A stretch of DNA of 64,000 nucleotides. Source: Comamonadaceae bacterium (lineage in GTDB: Bacteria; Pseudomonadota; Gammaproteobacteria; Burkholderiales; Rhodocyclaceae). The stretch covers positions 45,963-109,962 of the forward strand of contig JANLJE010000003.1 in NCBI GenBank assembly GCA_029255645.1, given 5' to 3'. Positions 9,815-21,942 of this stretch are shown in pieces. Made by a program: the position numbers and the translations under genes. Position 1 is the first letter of the stretch, and every line of letters starts with the position of its first letter. The notes below the pieces were generated by a model. It ran no database searches. It had not been told where the DNA came from and saw only the letters and a list, made by a program, of their open reading frames with translations.

Positions 9815-10600
9815 CTACTTCATCAGCCGCCGCCGGGTAAGGCCGAGGGCGATGCAATAGGACACTGCCGTCAGGCCCAGCAGGGCGCCGACATGGGTCG
9901 GGATCCCGTCTGGCACCTGGCCATCGAGCAGGGGACGCACCAGGGCCACGCCCTGGGCCAGGGGCAGCCAGCCGCCGATGGTGGCGAGCCAGCCGGGGAG
10001 CTGATCGGTGGGAAAGAACACCCCGGAAATCAGGGTCATCGGGGTGATGAACAAGGTGAAGTAGTACATGAAGAAATCATAGGAGGGCGCCAGGGCGTTG
10101 CAGATCAGGCCCAGGGCGGCAAAGGCGAGGCCGGTGAGGAGGATGGCGGGCAGGGCCAGCAGCACCAGACCGCCCTGAGTCAGGCCCATGGCGCTCACCA
10201 CCAGCAGGATCGCGGCACCCGAAAGCAGGGCTTTGCTCGCGGCCCAGGCCAGTTCCCCGAGCAGCAGGTCGTTCATGCCCAGGGGGGTGTTGAGGATGGC
10301 TTCCCAGGTTTTCTGGACATGCATGCGGGAAAAGGCCGAGTAGAGCGCCTCGAAGGTGGCGGCGTTCATGGTCGAAGAGCAGATGATGCCGCTGGCCAGA
10401 AAGGCCACATAGGGCTGTCCCCCGTCCAGGGAAGGCAGCAGCTTGCCCAGGCCATAGCCGAGGCCGAGCAGGTAGATCATGGGGTCGGCCAGGTTGCCGA
10501 GAATGGCGGGCAGGGCCAGCTTCTTCCAGACCAGGAAGTTGCGGCGCCAGACGGGCAGCCAGCCAGTGAGAAGCGAAAGGGGGGAGGCAGCAGCGGACAT
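9815..10600 (-). CDS. ABC-2 type transporter permease (NodJ-like)
   Basis: Six-TM ABC-2 permease pattern ([37 protein letters not shown]). Confidence 0.85.
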   Translation of the reverse strand: MSAAASPLSLLTGWLPVWRRNFLVWKKLALPAILGNLADPMIYLLGLGYGLGKLLPSLDGGQPYVAFLASGIICSSTMNAATFEALYSAFSRMHVQKTWEAILNTPLGMNDLLLGELAWAASKALLSGAAILLVVSAMGLTQGGLVLLALPAILLTGLAFAALGLICNALAPSYDFFMYYFTLFITPMTLISGVFFPTDQLPGWLATIGGWLPLAQGVALVRPLLDGQVPDGIPTHVGALLGLTAVSYCIALGLTRRRLMK

Positions 10601-10750
10601 GGGAAGACCCGACCAGGAAAGAGCGTGGATTGTAGCCTTCCGGGGCCGGGGCGGCGCAAATCCCGTCGGGGCTGGCGCTTTTTCCGGGAACGCTGGAATC
10701 CCGGCTGGGGGCCCGGTACCATCGGCACTCTTCATTTTCAGGAGGCGGTG

Positions 10751-12028
10751 GTGAAACTGCGTTTTCCGGCTCTGTTTTTCGCCCTTGCCCTCGGTCTGAT
10801 CCAGGGGGGCTGCAAGCCTTTCAACCCCCATTACGATGCCGGCAAGGCCCACCACCGGCCCCAGGGCTTTGCCAATACCGACCCGGTGCTGCAAGGCGGC
10901 AGGATGCCCTGGTACGAGATGCTCTGGCGCTTTGTCCGCCGCGACTTCCGCCCCCGGCATCCGCCCGCGGGAGGCTACGCGGCCTTTGCCGCCCAATGGT
11001 CCGCGCCGGTCGATTTCGCCGCCATCGGCGAGCGCCACGCCGCCCCCGTCATCACCTGGCTCGGCCATGCCGGCGCCCTCTTACAGGTGGGCGGTCTCAA
11101 TATTCTCCTCGACCCTCACTTGAGCGACTTTGCCGGGCCCGTCTCCTTTCTCGCCTCGCCGCGCCGGGTGCCGCCGCCCCTGACGGTGGCGCAACTGCCG
11201 CCCATCGATCTGGTGTTGATCTCCCACAATCACTACGATCACCTGGACGAAACCACCGTGCGGCAACTGGCCGCCCGCCCCCATCCGCCCCGCTGGTTGG
11301 TGCCCCTCGGCCTCAAAGCCTGGTTCGAGGCGGCCGGCATCGGCGCGGTGGAAGAACTGGACTGGTGGGAGGCGCGGCGCATCGGGCCGCTGCAATTGAC
11401 TTTCACCCCGGCCCAGCACTGGAGCAAGCGCACGCTGTTTGATACCAATGCCAGCCTCTGGGGCGGTTTCATGGTGGCCTGGCAAGCCGCTGCGGCGGGC
11501 CGGCCCTGGCAGTTCCTCTACACCGGCGATACCGGCTATTCCCGCGATTTCCAGGAAATCCGCGCGCGCCTGGGGCCGGTGGATTTTCTCATGGTGCCGG
11601 TGGGCGCCTATCAGCCGCGGGACTTCATGCGGCCCCAGCACATCGACCCGGAAGAAGCGGTGCGCATCTTCCGGGAGGTCGAGGCCCGCCAGGCCCTGGG
11701 CGTGCACTGGGGCACCTTCGAGCTGACCCAGGAAGCCTTTGATGATCCTCCCCGCGACCTGGCCCGGGCCTTGCAGCAACAGGGCATCGCGGCAAAGGAC
11801 TTCTGGCTGCTCAAGCACGGGGAAAGCCGCCGGATTCCCCTGCCGAGCGACTCGCCCCGATGGGCCGGATTGCTGCAACGCACCAAGCCTGGCCCCGGTG
11901 GCCCGCCCCGCGCACCAGAAAAGTCAGACATCCCGGGAGGGGTATTGGCTATCCCATTGAAAGTGAATGGGAAGGCATTTGGCATGTTTTTTGCGGAAGA
12001 GAGTCCAGCGATTGCTTCTGGAGGATAG
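10751..12028 (+). CDS. MBL-fold metal-dependent hydrolase (NAPE-PLD-like)
   Basis: [30 protein letters not shown] motifs; AGGAGG RBS before GTG. Confidence 0.88.
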   Translation: MKLRFPALFFALALGLIQGGCKPFNPHYDAGKAHHRPQGFANTDPVLQGGRMPWYEMLWRFVRRDFRPRHPPAGGYAAFAAQWSAPVDFAAIGERHAAPVITWLGHAGALLQVGGLNILLDPHLSDFAGPVSFLASPRRVPPPLTVAQLPPIDLVLISHNHYDHLDETTVRQLAARPHPPRWLVPLGLKAWFEAAGIGAVEELDWWEARRIGPLQLTFTPAQHWSKRTLFDTNASLWGGFMVAWQAAAAGRPWQFLYTGDTGYSRDFQEIRARLGPVDFLMVPVGAYQPRDFMRPQHIDPEEAVRIFREVEARQALGVHWGTFELTQEAFDDPPRDLARALQQQGIAAKDFWLLKHGESRRIPLPSDSPRWAGLLQRTKPGPGGPPRAPEKSDIPGGVLAIPLKVNGKAFGMFFAEESPAIASGG

Positions 12029-12032
12029 AAAC

Positions 12033-12341
12033 ATGGCTGACCCTTACGAACTGCCCCGCCTGTTGTCCCGCTTCAAATTGCAGGTGCGCCGCCTGCTCAA
12101 TCAGCAAGTCGACCTGGAAAAGCTGACCCGGGAACCGGAGTATGCCCGTCAGCGTCTGGCCGAGATCGAGGACCTCGCCGAGGATGAGGAATTGCTGGTA
12201 CTGGTGCTGCGCCTGCGCGACCTGCTTTTTCCTCCCGAAGTACAGACACCCCCCGCGCCCGAGCCCCTCGCGGCGCCGCTGGAGGGGAATTCTCCCAAGA
12301 CCGGGGGGCGGGATTACCGCTTCGGCGCCCGGGCCTGGTAA
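12033..12341 (+). CDS. Hypothetical small acidic protein
   Basis: Same-strand ORF 5 bp downstream of the MBL gene; GAGG RBS-like sequence. Confidence 0.55.
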   Translation: MADPYELPRLLSRFKLQVRRLLNQQVDLEKLTREPEYARQRLAEIEDLAEDEELLVLVLRLRDLLFPPEVQTPPAPEPLAAPLEGNSPKTGGRDYRFGARAW

Positions 12342-12430
12342 GGCGCGGCCAGGCAGGGGGGCCGGCCTTCCGGGCTCGCCCATGACGGGTGCTGTACTGC
12401 GATGGGCGCTGTACACGACAACGCGACCGC

Positions 12431-12495
12431 AACCTGGGGCATGAACCTGGGGCATGAACCTGGGGCATGAACCTGGGGCATGAACCTGGGGCATG
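12431..12495. repeat. 13-bp perfect tandem repeat (AACCTGGGGCATG), 5 copies
   Basis: Read directly. Confidence 0.97.
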
Positions 12496-12724
12496 AAATC
12501 CCCCCCCCCGCCAGGCAGGCATCATGCGACTGCCTGATCTTGTTGCAATCAAGAAAGAGGCTCCCCGCGGCGGCGGCTGGCAGTAAAATGCGCTCCGGTA
12601 TGAGCCCGCAGCGCGAACTCGCCAGCATCGGGCCATTTCCCTGGCGGCGTGGGAACGGCTCCGGCAGCCGACCCATCGGGATATTTCGATGCCGATGCCG
12701 ATGCCGATGCCCCTGAACCGGGGG

Positions 12725-12799
12725 CGCCCACCGGAAAATCCGGAGATTGAAATGACCGGGCCGTTATTGCAACGGCTTTCGCCCACCGGAAAATCCGGA
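12725..12799. repeat. 20-bp direct repeat (CGCCCACCGGAAAATCCGGA), two copies 55 bp apart, upstream of the DUF389 gene
   Basis: Copies at 12725-12744 and 12780-12799. Confidence 0.9.
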
Positions 12800-14181
12800 T
12801 GCCCATGAAAAAAGTCTGGTACCCCTTCTTCCGAATCTTCCATCTTGGCCACGACCAGGATGCCCCGGAAATGATCGACGAAACCATTCGCAAGGGTGTG
12901 TCGGTCGGCGGGGCCAACTTGTGGGAGCTGTTTTTTGCGATCCTGATCGCCTCGATCGGTCTCAACGTCAATTCGACGGCGGTGATCATCGGCGCCATGC
13001 TGATTTCACCGCTGATGGGGCCCATCGTCGGCATCGGCTACGGAGCCGGCGTCAAGGACATGGGGCTGATCCGCCTGTCGCTGCGCAACCTGGGCATTTT
13101 TGTCGCAATCAGCCTGTCGACCGCCACGCTCTACTTCCTGCTGACTCCGCTGACCCACGCCCAGCCGGAACTGCTGTCCCGCACCAACCCCACGCTGTGG
13201 GACGTGCTGATTGCCTTCTTTGGCGGTGCCGTCGGCATGATCGGCGCAACCCGGCGCTACAGTTCGAATGTCGTGCCGGGTGTTGCCATCGCAACAGCCC
13301 TGATGCCTCCGCTGTGTACCGCCGGCTTCGGTATTGCCTGCGGCAACTGGCGCTATTTTGGCGGCGCGTTCTACCTGTTTGCCATCAACAGCGTCTTCAT
13401 CGCCTTTGCCAGTCTGCTCGTCGTGAAACTGCTGCGACTGCCCGAGCATGGCGAAATCGACGCCGTGACCCGCCGGCGCACTCGCCTGATCATCGCCTTC
13501 ATCGTGACTGCCACCGCCGTTCCGAGTGCTTTTCTGGCCTACGATCTGGTCGGCCAGAAGGTGTTCGAGCAAACGGCCCTGAGCATCTTCCAGGGCATCG
13601 ACAAAGACAGCCGCTATGTTCTGCTCGGTCGGGAAATTTCATTCGCTCCACGGCGCGTCATGTTGACCGTCGGGGGCGATGGACAGATCGAGGAGATCCG
13701 CCAGACGGTCGAACGCCAGTTTGCCGCCAGAGGCTATGACGATGTGGTCGTCACCGTTCGCTATGTCGGGGCCGAGAAGTTCGATGTCACCCAGCTAAAG
13801 CAGGAACTGCAGCAGCAGGTGTTCAGCAATACCCTGAAGGAACTGCAGGACAGCATCGCCGCCCGGGGACGCCTGGAGGCTGAAATCAAGTCGCTCAAGG
13901 CCGGCCAGGAGGATCATCAGCATCTGATCAGGGAAATTGGCGCCCAGTACCCGGAAGCGCTGCGGATCACGGTCGGGAGCGGCAGCAAGGCTCTGCGCCA
14001 TGCCGAGGCTCCCGAGCCGTCGATCATTGTGGTGATGGTGGTCGATCAGCGCATTTCGACTCAGGATCGCACCCGTCTTCAGGCCTGGCTGGAGGCGCGC
14101 TATCCCGGACAAGCGGTGGAGCTGGTCATCAATGAGGAGATACCGCAGGTCAAGCCTCCCCCCAGGGCCAGGCGCCGCTGA
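12799..14181 (+). CDS. DUF389 / TIGR00341-type membrane protein with C-terminal extension
   Basis: FFAILIASIGLNVNSTAVIIGAMLISPLMGPIVGIGYG. Confidence 0.85.
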   Translation: MPMKKVWYPFFRIFHLGHDQDAPEMIDETIRKGVSVGGANLWELFFAILIASIGLNVNSTAVIIGAMLISPLMGPIVGIGYGAGVKDMGLIRLSLRNLGIFVAISLSTATLYFLLTPLTHAQPELLSRTNPTLWDVLIAFFGGAVGMIGATRRYSSNVVPGVAIATALMPPLCTAGFGIACGNWRYFGGAFYLFAINSVFIAFASLLVVKLLRLPEHGEIDAVTRRRTRLIIAFIVTATAVPSAFLAYDLVGQKVFEQTALSIFQGIDKDSRYVLLGREISFAPRRVMLTVGGDGQIEEIRQTVERQFAARGYDDVVVTVRYVGAEKFDVTQLKQELQQQVFSNTLKELQDSIAARGRLEAEIKSLKAGQEDHQHLIREIGAQYPEALRITVGSGSKALRHAEAPEPSIIVVMVVDQRISTQDRTRLQAWLEARYPGQAVELVINEEIPQVKPPPRARRR

Positions 14182-14361
14182 GGGCTCGCCGATGCCGGGC
14201 TCCTGCCCGCCCCGGCAAGGGGAAGCCTCAGCCAGATGGCAAGGCGGTTCCGGGCGACAGGCAATCCGGGGGTTTTGCCGGGGAGGGGGTTTTGCCAGGG
14301 GTTGCCGGGGGTTTGCCGCATGCTGCTGGCAGCGAGAGGCGCCGGGATGAATCGCCGGAAA

Positions 14362-15378
14362 TCAGCAGAGGCCCTGGGCCAGGGCCCGGGCGCGCAACTG
14401 GCCGCAGCCGCCTTCCACGTCCTGTCCGGCGGAGTTGCGGATGCGGGTGAGGATGCCCTGGCGGTTCAGGCGGCGGGTCAATTCGGCCACGGCTTCACCG
14501 GCGGGGCGGTGATAGCCCAGTCCTTCATTGGCGTTGTAGGGAATGAAGTTGAGCATGGCGTATTTGCCCTTCAGCAGTCTGACGATGCCTTCCAGCTCCG
14601 CTTCGGTGTCATTCACCCCGGCCAGCAGGGTCCATTGGTACTGGATCGGGTAGCCGGTCTGGCGGGCGTAGGTTTCACCTTGCTCCACCAGTTCCTCGGG
14701 GCTGAGGAGCGGGGCGCGCGGCAGGAGTTCCCGTCGCCGCCCGGGCTGAGTGCTGTGCAAGGAGAGGGCCAGGGCGGGTTTGACGGTTTCCCGCGGCAGG
14801 CGCTCGAAAATGCGGGGATCGCCGACGCTGGAAAATACCAGATTCTTGTGGCCGATGCCGCCGGCGGTGCCGAGCAGATGGATGGCTTCGAGCACGTTGT
14901 CCAGATTGTGGGCCGGTTCGCCCATGCCCATGAATACCACCCGTTTCACCGGGCGCCGGGTGCGGGCCAGCACCACCTGGGCGACGATTTCGGCGCTGCC
15001 CAGCTGGCGCAGCAGGCCGGCCTGCCCGGTCATGCAGAAGGTACAGCCCACGGCGCAGCCGAGCTGGGTGGAAATGCAGAGCCCGTCCCTGGGCAGCAGG
15101 ACGCTTTCCACGCTCTGGCCGTCCGCCAGTTTGAGCAGTAGCCGGGCCGAGCCATCCTGCCCCGGGTGTTCGGCCTGAATCCGGGCCAGCCCCTGCAGTT
15201 GCCGGCTGAGTTCGGGCAGGGTCCGGCGGACTTGCAGGGGCAGGAAGTTTTCCGCCGGCTGGTGGCGGGGGCCGGCTTCCAGGGGGCGGGCCTGCAGCCA
15301 GGCGCGCAGCACGCGTTCGGTGTGGCCGGTCTTGGCGCCCTGTTCGTGCAGGATCTGGCGGATGTGTTCGATGCGCAT
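14362..15378 (-). CDS. Radical SAM 23S rRNA (adenine-C2) methyltransferase, RlmN/Cfr family paralogue
   Basis: CAVGCTFC [4Fe-4S] motif, GMGEPAHNLDNV, RNSAGQDVEGGCGQL C-terminal Cys. Confidence 0.88.
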   Translation of the reverse strand: MRIEHIRQILHEQGAKTGHTERVLRAWLQARPLEAGPRHQPAENFLPLQVRRTLPELSRQLQGLARIQAEHPGQDGSARLLLKLADGQSVESVLLPRDGLCISTQLGCAVGCTFCMTGQAGLLRQLGSAEIVAQVVLARTRRPVKRVVFMGMGEPAHNLDNVLEAIHLLGTAGGIGHKNLVFSSVGDPRIFERLPRETVKPALALSLHSTQPGRRRELLPRAPLLSPEELVEQGETYARQTGYPIQYQWTLLAGVNDTEAELEGIVRLLKGKYAMLNFIPYNANEGLGYHRPAGEAVAELTRRLNRQGILTRIRNSAGQDVEGGCGQLRARALAQGLC

Positions 15379-15401
15379 GGGGGGCGAATGCTAGCACCGT
15401 C

Positions 15402-16529
15402 GTGGAAATAGATGAATCCTGCTATCTTGTCGGGTGCTTGTGGCAGCGAGTCCCTGTATTCATCGTGATTGAAAACCCCTATAAAGTTCTTGACCTGAGC
15501 CATGGTGCCTCTGTGGCGGAAGCCAAACGGGCTTACCGGCGTCTGGCCATGCGCTGGCATCCGGACCGCAATCCGTCCCACGAGGCCGAAGCCCGCTTCA
15601 AGCGCATCAAGGCGGCCTACGAATTGATCCTCGACCCGGAGCGCCTGGCCGCCTGGATGAAAGCCCACGGGCATCAGGCGCCTGCTTCTGAGCCTGAGCC
15701 TGAGCCTGAGCATGAAGCCGCTCCGTCGCCAGCGCCGGAGGCCGCACCAGATCGACCCCGTGGCGAGGACCTGGTCCAGACCGTGAGTCTGAGCCTGGAA
15801 GAAGCGGCGCTGGGGTGCACCACCCTGGTGACCCTGACGACGGCCAGGGATTGCGAGCACTGCGCCGGTACGGGCCGCGTCACTTACACCCATTCCCGCG
15901 CCTGCCGGAGCTGTCAGGGCATCGGCCGGATACGGACCCCGGAGGGGACGGAAGAATGTGGCGCCTGTGCCGGCAAGGGCTTCGTGCGCAAGGCGGAGTG
16001 CAGCGCATGCGAGGGGAGTGGCCGGGTGGAGGCCCAGCGCAATCTGGAGGTGCGGATTCCACCCGGCCTGTTGCCGGGTGAGCGGGTCCGTCTGGCCGGT
16101 CAGGGGCAGCGGGCCAGTGCGACGCACGCGGCGGGCGACCTGTATCTGGAGGTGGCCTTGCGCCCCCATGACCTGTTCACCCTGGTCGGGCGCGACCTGC
16201 ATTGCCGGGTGCCGGTGAGCATCCTGGTGCTGATGGCGGGCGGCAGCGTGACGATTCCCTTGCTGGCCGGCCAGCGGCCCCTGAAGCTGAAGCCTTATCC
16301 GGCACACGGGCTTGCCTATCGCCTCAAGGGCGAGGGCTTTCCTGGCAAAGGCGGCAAGGGGGGTGGCGATCTGTTGATCGAGCTGGTGCCGGAATTCCCT
16401 TTGCACCTGGGGGGGGATGAGCAAGCCCTGCTGCGGCAGCTACAGGCCCGGATCGAAGCCAATCTGGCCTTGCACGCGCCGAATCTGCGGGACTGGCAGG
16501 ACCGCCTCGCGGCCCGTGCGCCGGATTGA
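15402..16529 (+). CDS. DnaJ-like co-chaperone (J domain, zinc finger, C-terminal domain); true start may be internal (about 15466)
   Basis: HPDRN motif; CEHCAGTG, CRSCQGIG, CGACAGKG, CSACEGSG. Confidence 0.85.
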   Translation: MEIDESCYLVGCLWQRVPVFIVIENPYKVLDLSHGASVAEAKRAYRRLAMRWHPDRNPSHEAEARFKRIKAAYELILDPERLAAWMKAHGHQAPASEPEPEPEHEAAPSPAPEAAPDRPRGEDLVQTVSLSLEEAALGCTTLVTLTTARDCEHCAGTGRVTYTHSRACRSCQGIGRIRTPEGTEECGACAGKGFVRKAECSACEGSGRVEAQRNLEVRIPPGLLPGERVRLAGQGQRASATHAAGDLYLEVALRPHDLFTLVGRDLHCRVPVSILVLMAGGSVTIPLLAGQRPLKLKPYPAHGLAYRLKGEGFPGKGGKGGGDLLIELVPEFPLHLGGDEQALLRQLQARIEANLALHAPNLRDWQDRLAARAPD

Positions 16530-16542
16530 GGCCACGGAAAGG

Positions 16543-16587
16543 CCGGTTCAAGGAAGCCGCCCCAAGGAAACCGGTTCAAGGAAGCCG
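16543..16587. repeat. 17-bp direct repeat (CCGGTTCAAGGAAGCCG) with 28-bp period, 2 copies
   Basis: Read directly between convergent genes. Confidence 0.9.
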
Positions 16588-16627
16588 GATCGAGGCCGGC
16601 TTCCTGGGGCGCGCGGGCCGAGGGGGT

Positions 16628-17560
16628 TCAGCCGTCGGCGTTGATCTGGGCGATCAGTTCCTTCAGGGTGCTTTCGGCCTGATCGTTGGCGACCTGGCAG
16701 GTGCCGGCGGCCTGGTGCCCGCCGCCGCCATACTTCAGCATCAGTTCGCCCACATTGGTCTTGCTCGAGCGGTCGAGGATGGACTTGCCGGTGGCGAACA
16801 CGGTGTTCTGTTTTTGCAGGCCCCACATCACATGGATCGAGATGTTGGTCTCTGGAAACAGGGCGTAGATCATGAAGCGGTTGGTGGCGTAGATCGGGTC
16901 TTCGTTGCGCAGGTCGAGCACGGCCAGGTTCTGGTGCACGGTGGTGCAGCGCAGGAGCTGCGCCTTCGCCTTTTCGGCGTGGTCGAAATAGAGCTCCACC
17001 CGCTCCCTGACGTCCGGCAGGGCCAGGATTTCGTCGATCGTGTGGTTCTTGCAGTACTGGATCAGGTCCATCATCAGGGCGTAGTTGCTGATGCGGAATT
17101 CCCGGAAGCGGCCCAGGCCGGTGCGGGCGTCCATCAGGTAGTTGAGCAGCACCCAGCCCTTGGGGTCGAGCACCTCATCCCGGCTGTACTGGGCGCTGTC
17201 GGCCTTGTCCACGGCGGCCATCATGTCGTTGGAGATGTCCGGGAAGCGGGCCTTGCCGCCGTAGTAGTCATAGACCACCCGGGCGGCGGAAGGGGCATCG
17301 GGGTCGATGATGTGATTCTGGTGTTCGCCGGGGTTGCGCAGGGTTTCCGAGAGATGGTGATCAAACACCAGATGGGCGGCGGCCACATAGGGCAGGTTGG
17401 TGGTGATGTCGCGCGGGGTGATGTCGATCTTGCCGTCCTGCATGTCCTTGGGGTGCACGAACTTGATGTCGTCGATCAGGTCGAGCTCGTTCAGCAGCAC
17501 GGCGCAGACCAGGCCATCAAAGTCGCTGCGGGTCACCAGGCGGAATTTTTCTTGGCTCAT
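16628..17560 (-). CDS. DHH family phosphoesterase
   Basis: RSDFDGLVCAVLL, FDHHLSET, GGGGHQAAGT motifs. Confidence 0.9.
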   Translation of the reverse strand: MSQEKFRLVTRSDFDGLVCAVLLNELDLIDDIKFVHPKDMQDGKIDITPRDITTNLPYVAAAHLVFDHHLSETLRNPGEHQNHIIDPDAPSAARVVYDYYGGKARFPDISNDMMAAVDKADSAQYSRDEVLDPKGWVLLNYLMDARTGLGRFREFRISNYALMMDLIQYCKNHTIDEILALPDVRERVELYFDHAEKAKAQLLRCTTVHQNLAVLDLRNEDPIYATNRFMIYALFPETNISIHVMWGLQKQNTVFATGKSILDRSSKTNVGELMLKYGGGGHQAAGTCQVANDQAESTLKELIAQINADG

Positions 17561-17652
17561 GGAGCATCCTCCGAACATTAGTGGGGGCTATTAAAGCACA
17601 GGACCGCGCCTTGTTGGGCGCGGTCCTGGCGGGCTGGGCGGTCCTGGTGGTC

Positions 17653-19926
<2,274 letters not shown>

Positions 19927-20283
19927 GTTTTCCTCATTGTTCTGGATTCCCGGGCCAGGGGGCGGGGGAACGCTCGAAGATACTGCAATCCCGGCGGCAA
20001 GTGAAGCCGGGAAAGGTCCGATTTTCAGTCCGGAAAGATTTTTTCCGCGCCCCTCTTGCGCCGCTGCGCTTCAAGGGCGGCCCGCAGGGCTTACACCCCG
20101 CCGTCGGGCTGCTTGTCTTCCGGGGCTGCTGCAACTGGCGGGCGCCGGCAATGCCGGCCTGCCAGGGGGAAGCCAGGGGGAAGGGGAGCGGGGCCGTTCG
20201 TTCGCCATTGCCGCGCGGAACTTGCTAAGATGCCCATCTTTCCGGCGCCTTCCATTGGCGCGGATGATGTGGACGAGGTTCTC

Positions 20284-21087
20284 ATGACGGTTTGGTGGCT
20301 GCTGTACCTGGCGCTGGGCGCCTTTTCGGGGTTTTTTGCCGGTTTGCTGGGGATTGGCGGCGGTGCGGTGCTGGTGCCCTTGCTGGTGATGTTCTTTACC
20401 GCCCAGCAGTTTCCCTCCCAGGAGGTGATGCACCTGGCGCTTGGCACCTCCATGGCCGCCATCTTGTTTACCTCGATTTCCAGTGTCCGGGCCCATCATC
20501 AACTCGGGGCCGTCCAGTGGCCCATCGTCATCCGCATTACGCCGGGCATCCTGCTGGGGACCTTGCTGGGGACGGAAGTGGCGAGCCGGGTGCCTTCGAC
20601 CTGGCTCGCCATCCTTTTCACCGTTTTCATTTTTTATGTTGCCGTGCAGATGATCGTCGGTTTCAAGCCCAAGCCAAGCCGGGAACTGCCGGGTGTCCTC
20701 GGCACCGGGATGGTGGGCGTGGGGATCGGCGCTTTTTCCTGTCTGGTGGCGATTGGTGGCGGGGTGCTGTCGGTCCCCTTCATGGTCTGGTGCAATGTGC
20801 GCGTGCAGCATGCGATCGGCACCTCTGCGGCGATTGGTTTTCCCATCGCCCTGGGCGGGGCGGCGGGCTACATCTACAACGGCTGGCGGGTCGAGGGGCT
20901 GCCGGAATTCTCCTTGGGTTTCGTCTATTTGCCGGCCGTGGTGGGCCTGGTGGCGGCGAGTGTGCTGACGGCGCCTCTGGGCGCCCGGCTGGCGCATCAA
21001 TTGCCGGTGAATTCGCTCCGGCGGGTCTTTGCCGGGCTGCTGCTGCTGCTGGCCCTGAAAATGTCATGGGGCTTGCTGGCTTCCTGA
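20284..21087 (+). CDS. Sulfite exporter TauE/SafE family protein
   Basis: GFFAGLLGIGGGAVLVPLL and second half GVLSVPFM repeat topology. Confidence 0.92.
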   Translation: MTVWWLLYLALGAFSGFFAGLLGIGGGAVLVPLLVMFFTAQQFPSQEVMHLALGTSMAAILFTSISSVRAHHQLGAVQWPIVIRITPGILLGTLLGTEVASRVPSTWLAILFTVFIFYVAVQMIVGFKPKPSRELPGVLGTGMVGVGIGAFSCLVAIGGGVLSVPFMVWCNVRVQHAIGTSAAIGFPIALGGAAGYIYNGWRVEGLPEFSLGFVYLPAVVGLVAASVLTAPLGARLAHQLPVNSLRRVFAGLLLLLALKMSWGLLAS

Positions 21088-21225
21088 CTGCCCGAGGGGC
21101 CTGCTTGCAGGCATGCTGGCCGGGCTGACGAGACGTGGCCGGACTGCGGCGCGCCGGCCGGGCATTTTGCAGGAGGCTCATTTGACCAATAATTTCTGCA
21201 CTTCTGGCTGAGCTCTGGTAAATTG

Positions 21226-21241
21226 CTGTAAGAAATTACAG
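21226..21241. promoter_or_regulatory. LexA-binding SOS box (CTG-N10-CAG)
   Basis: TTGCTGTAAGAAATTACAGTAAT about 20 bp upstream of lexA ATG. Confidence 0.85.
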
Positions 21242-21260
21242 TAATCATGTGAGGGAAGTC

Positions 21261-21860
21261 ATGACCAAGCTCACCCCCCGTCAGCGGGAAATCATGGAGT
21301 TCATCCGCAACACCGTCGAGGTGCTGGGGGCACCCCCGACGCGGGCGGAGATTTGTCAGGCCTTCGGGTTTTCTTCTCCCAATGCGGCAGAAGATCATCT
21401 GAAGGCCTTGGCGAAAAAGGGAGTGATTGTGCTCGAACATGGTTCTGCTCGCGGCATCCGGCTTGTCGAGCAACTGGGGCTGCCGCTGGTGGGTTCGGTG
21501 GCCGCGGGCTCACCGCTTCTGGCGGTCGAGAACATTCAGGCGCGCTATGCGCTCGATGCCTCGCTTTTCTCGCCCAAGGCCGATTATCTGCTGCGGGTGA
21601 GAGGGTTGTCGATGATGGATGCCGGTATTCTCGATGGCGACCTGCTGGTCGTGCACAAGACGGGTGAAGCCAGAGATGGGCAGATTGTGGTGGCCAGACT
21701 GGCTGACGAGGTGACCGTCAAGCGTTTCCGTCGTCATGCCGGCACGATCGAACTCATGGCCGAGAATCCGGACTTTCCCTCCATTCAGGTCAAATCCAGC
21801 TCCGATGAGTTTGCCATTGAAGGCATTGCGGTTGGATTGATCCGGGGCGGCTTGCACTGA
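21261..21860 (+). CDS. lexA: SOS response repressor LexA
   Basis: [21 protein letters not shown] cleavage region; catalytic S/K. Confidence 0.96.
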   Translation: MTKLTPRQREIMEFIRNTVEVLGAPPTRAEICQAFGFSSPNAAEDHLKALAKKGVIVLEHGSARGIRLVEQLGLPLVGSVAAGSPLLAVENIQARYALDASLFSPKADYLLRVRGLSMMDAGILDGDLLVVHKTGEARDGQIVVARLADEVTVKRFRRHAGTIELMAENPDFPSIQVKSSSDEFAIEGIAVGLIRGGLH

Positions 21861-21942
21861 CAGGTGCAAACGATTCCGCCCTTGAATGTTTCGGGCGGCG
21901 GACCGCCTTTTCAGACTCAGGATGGCGTGCAGGAGAACTACG

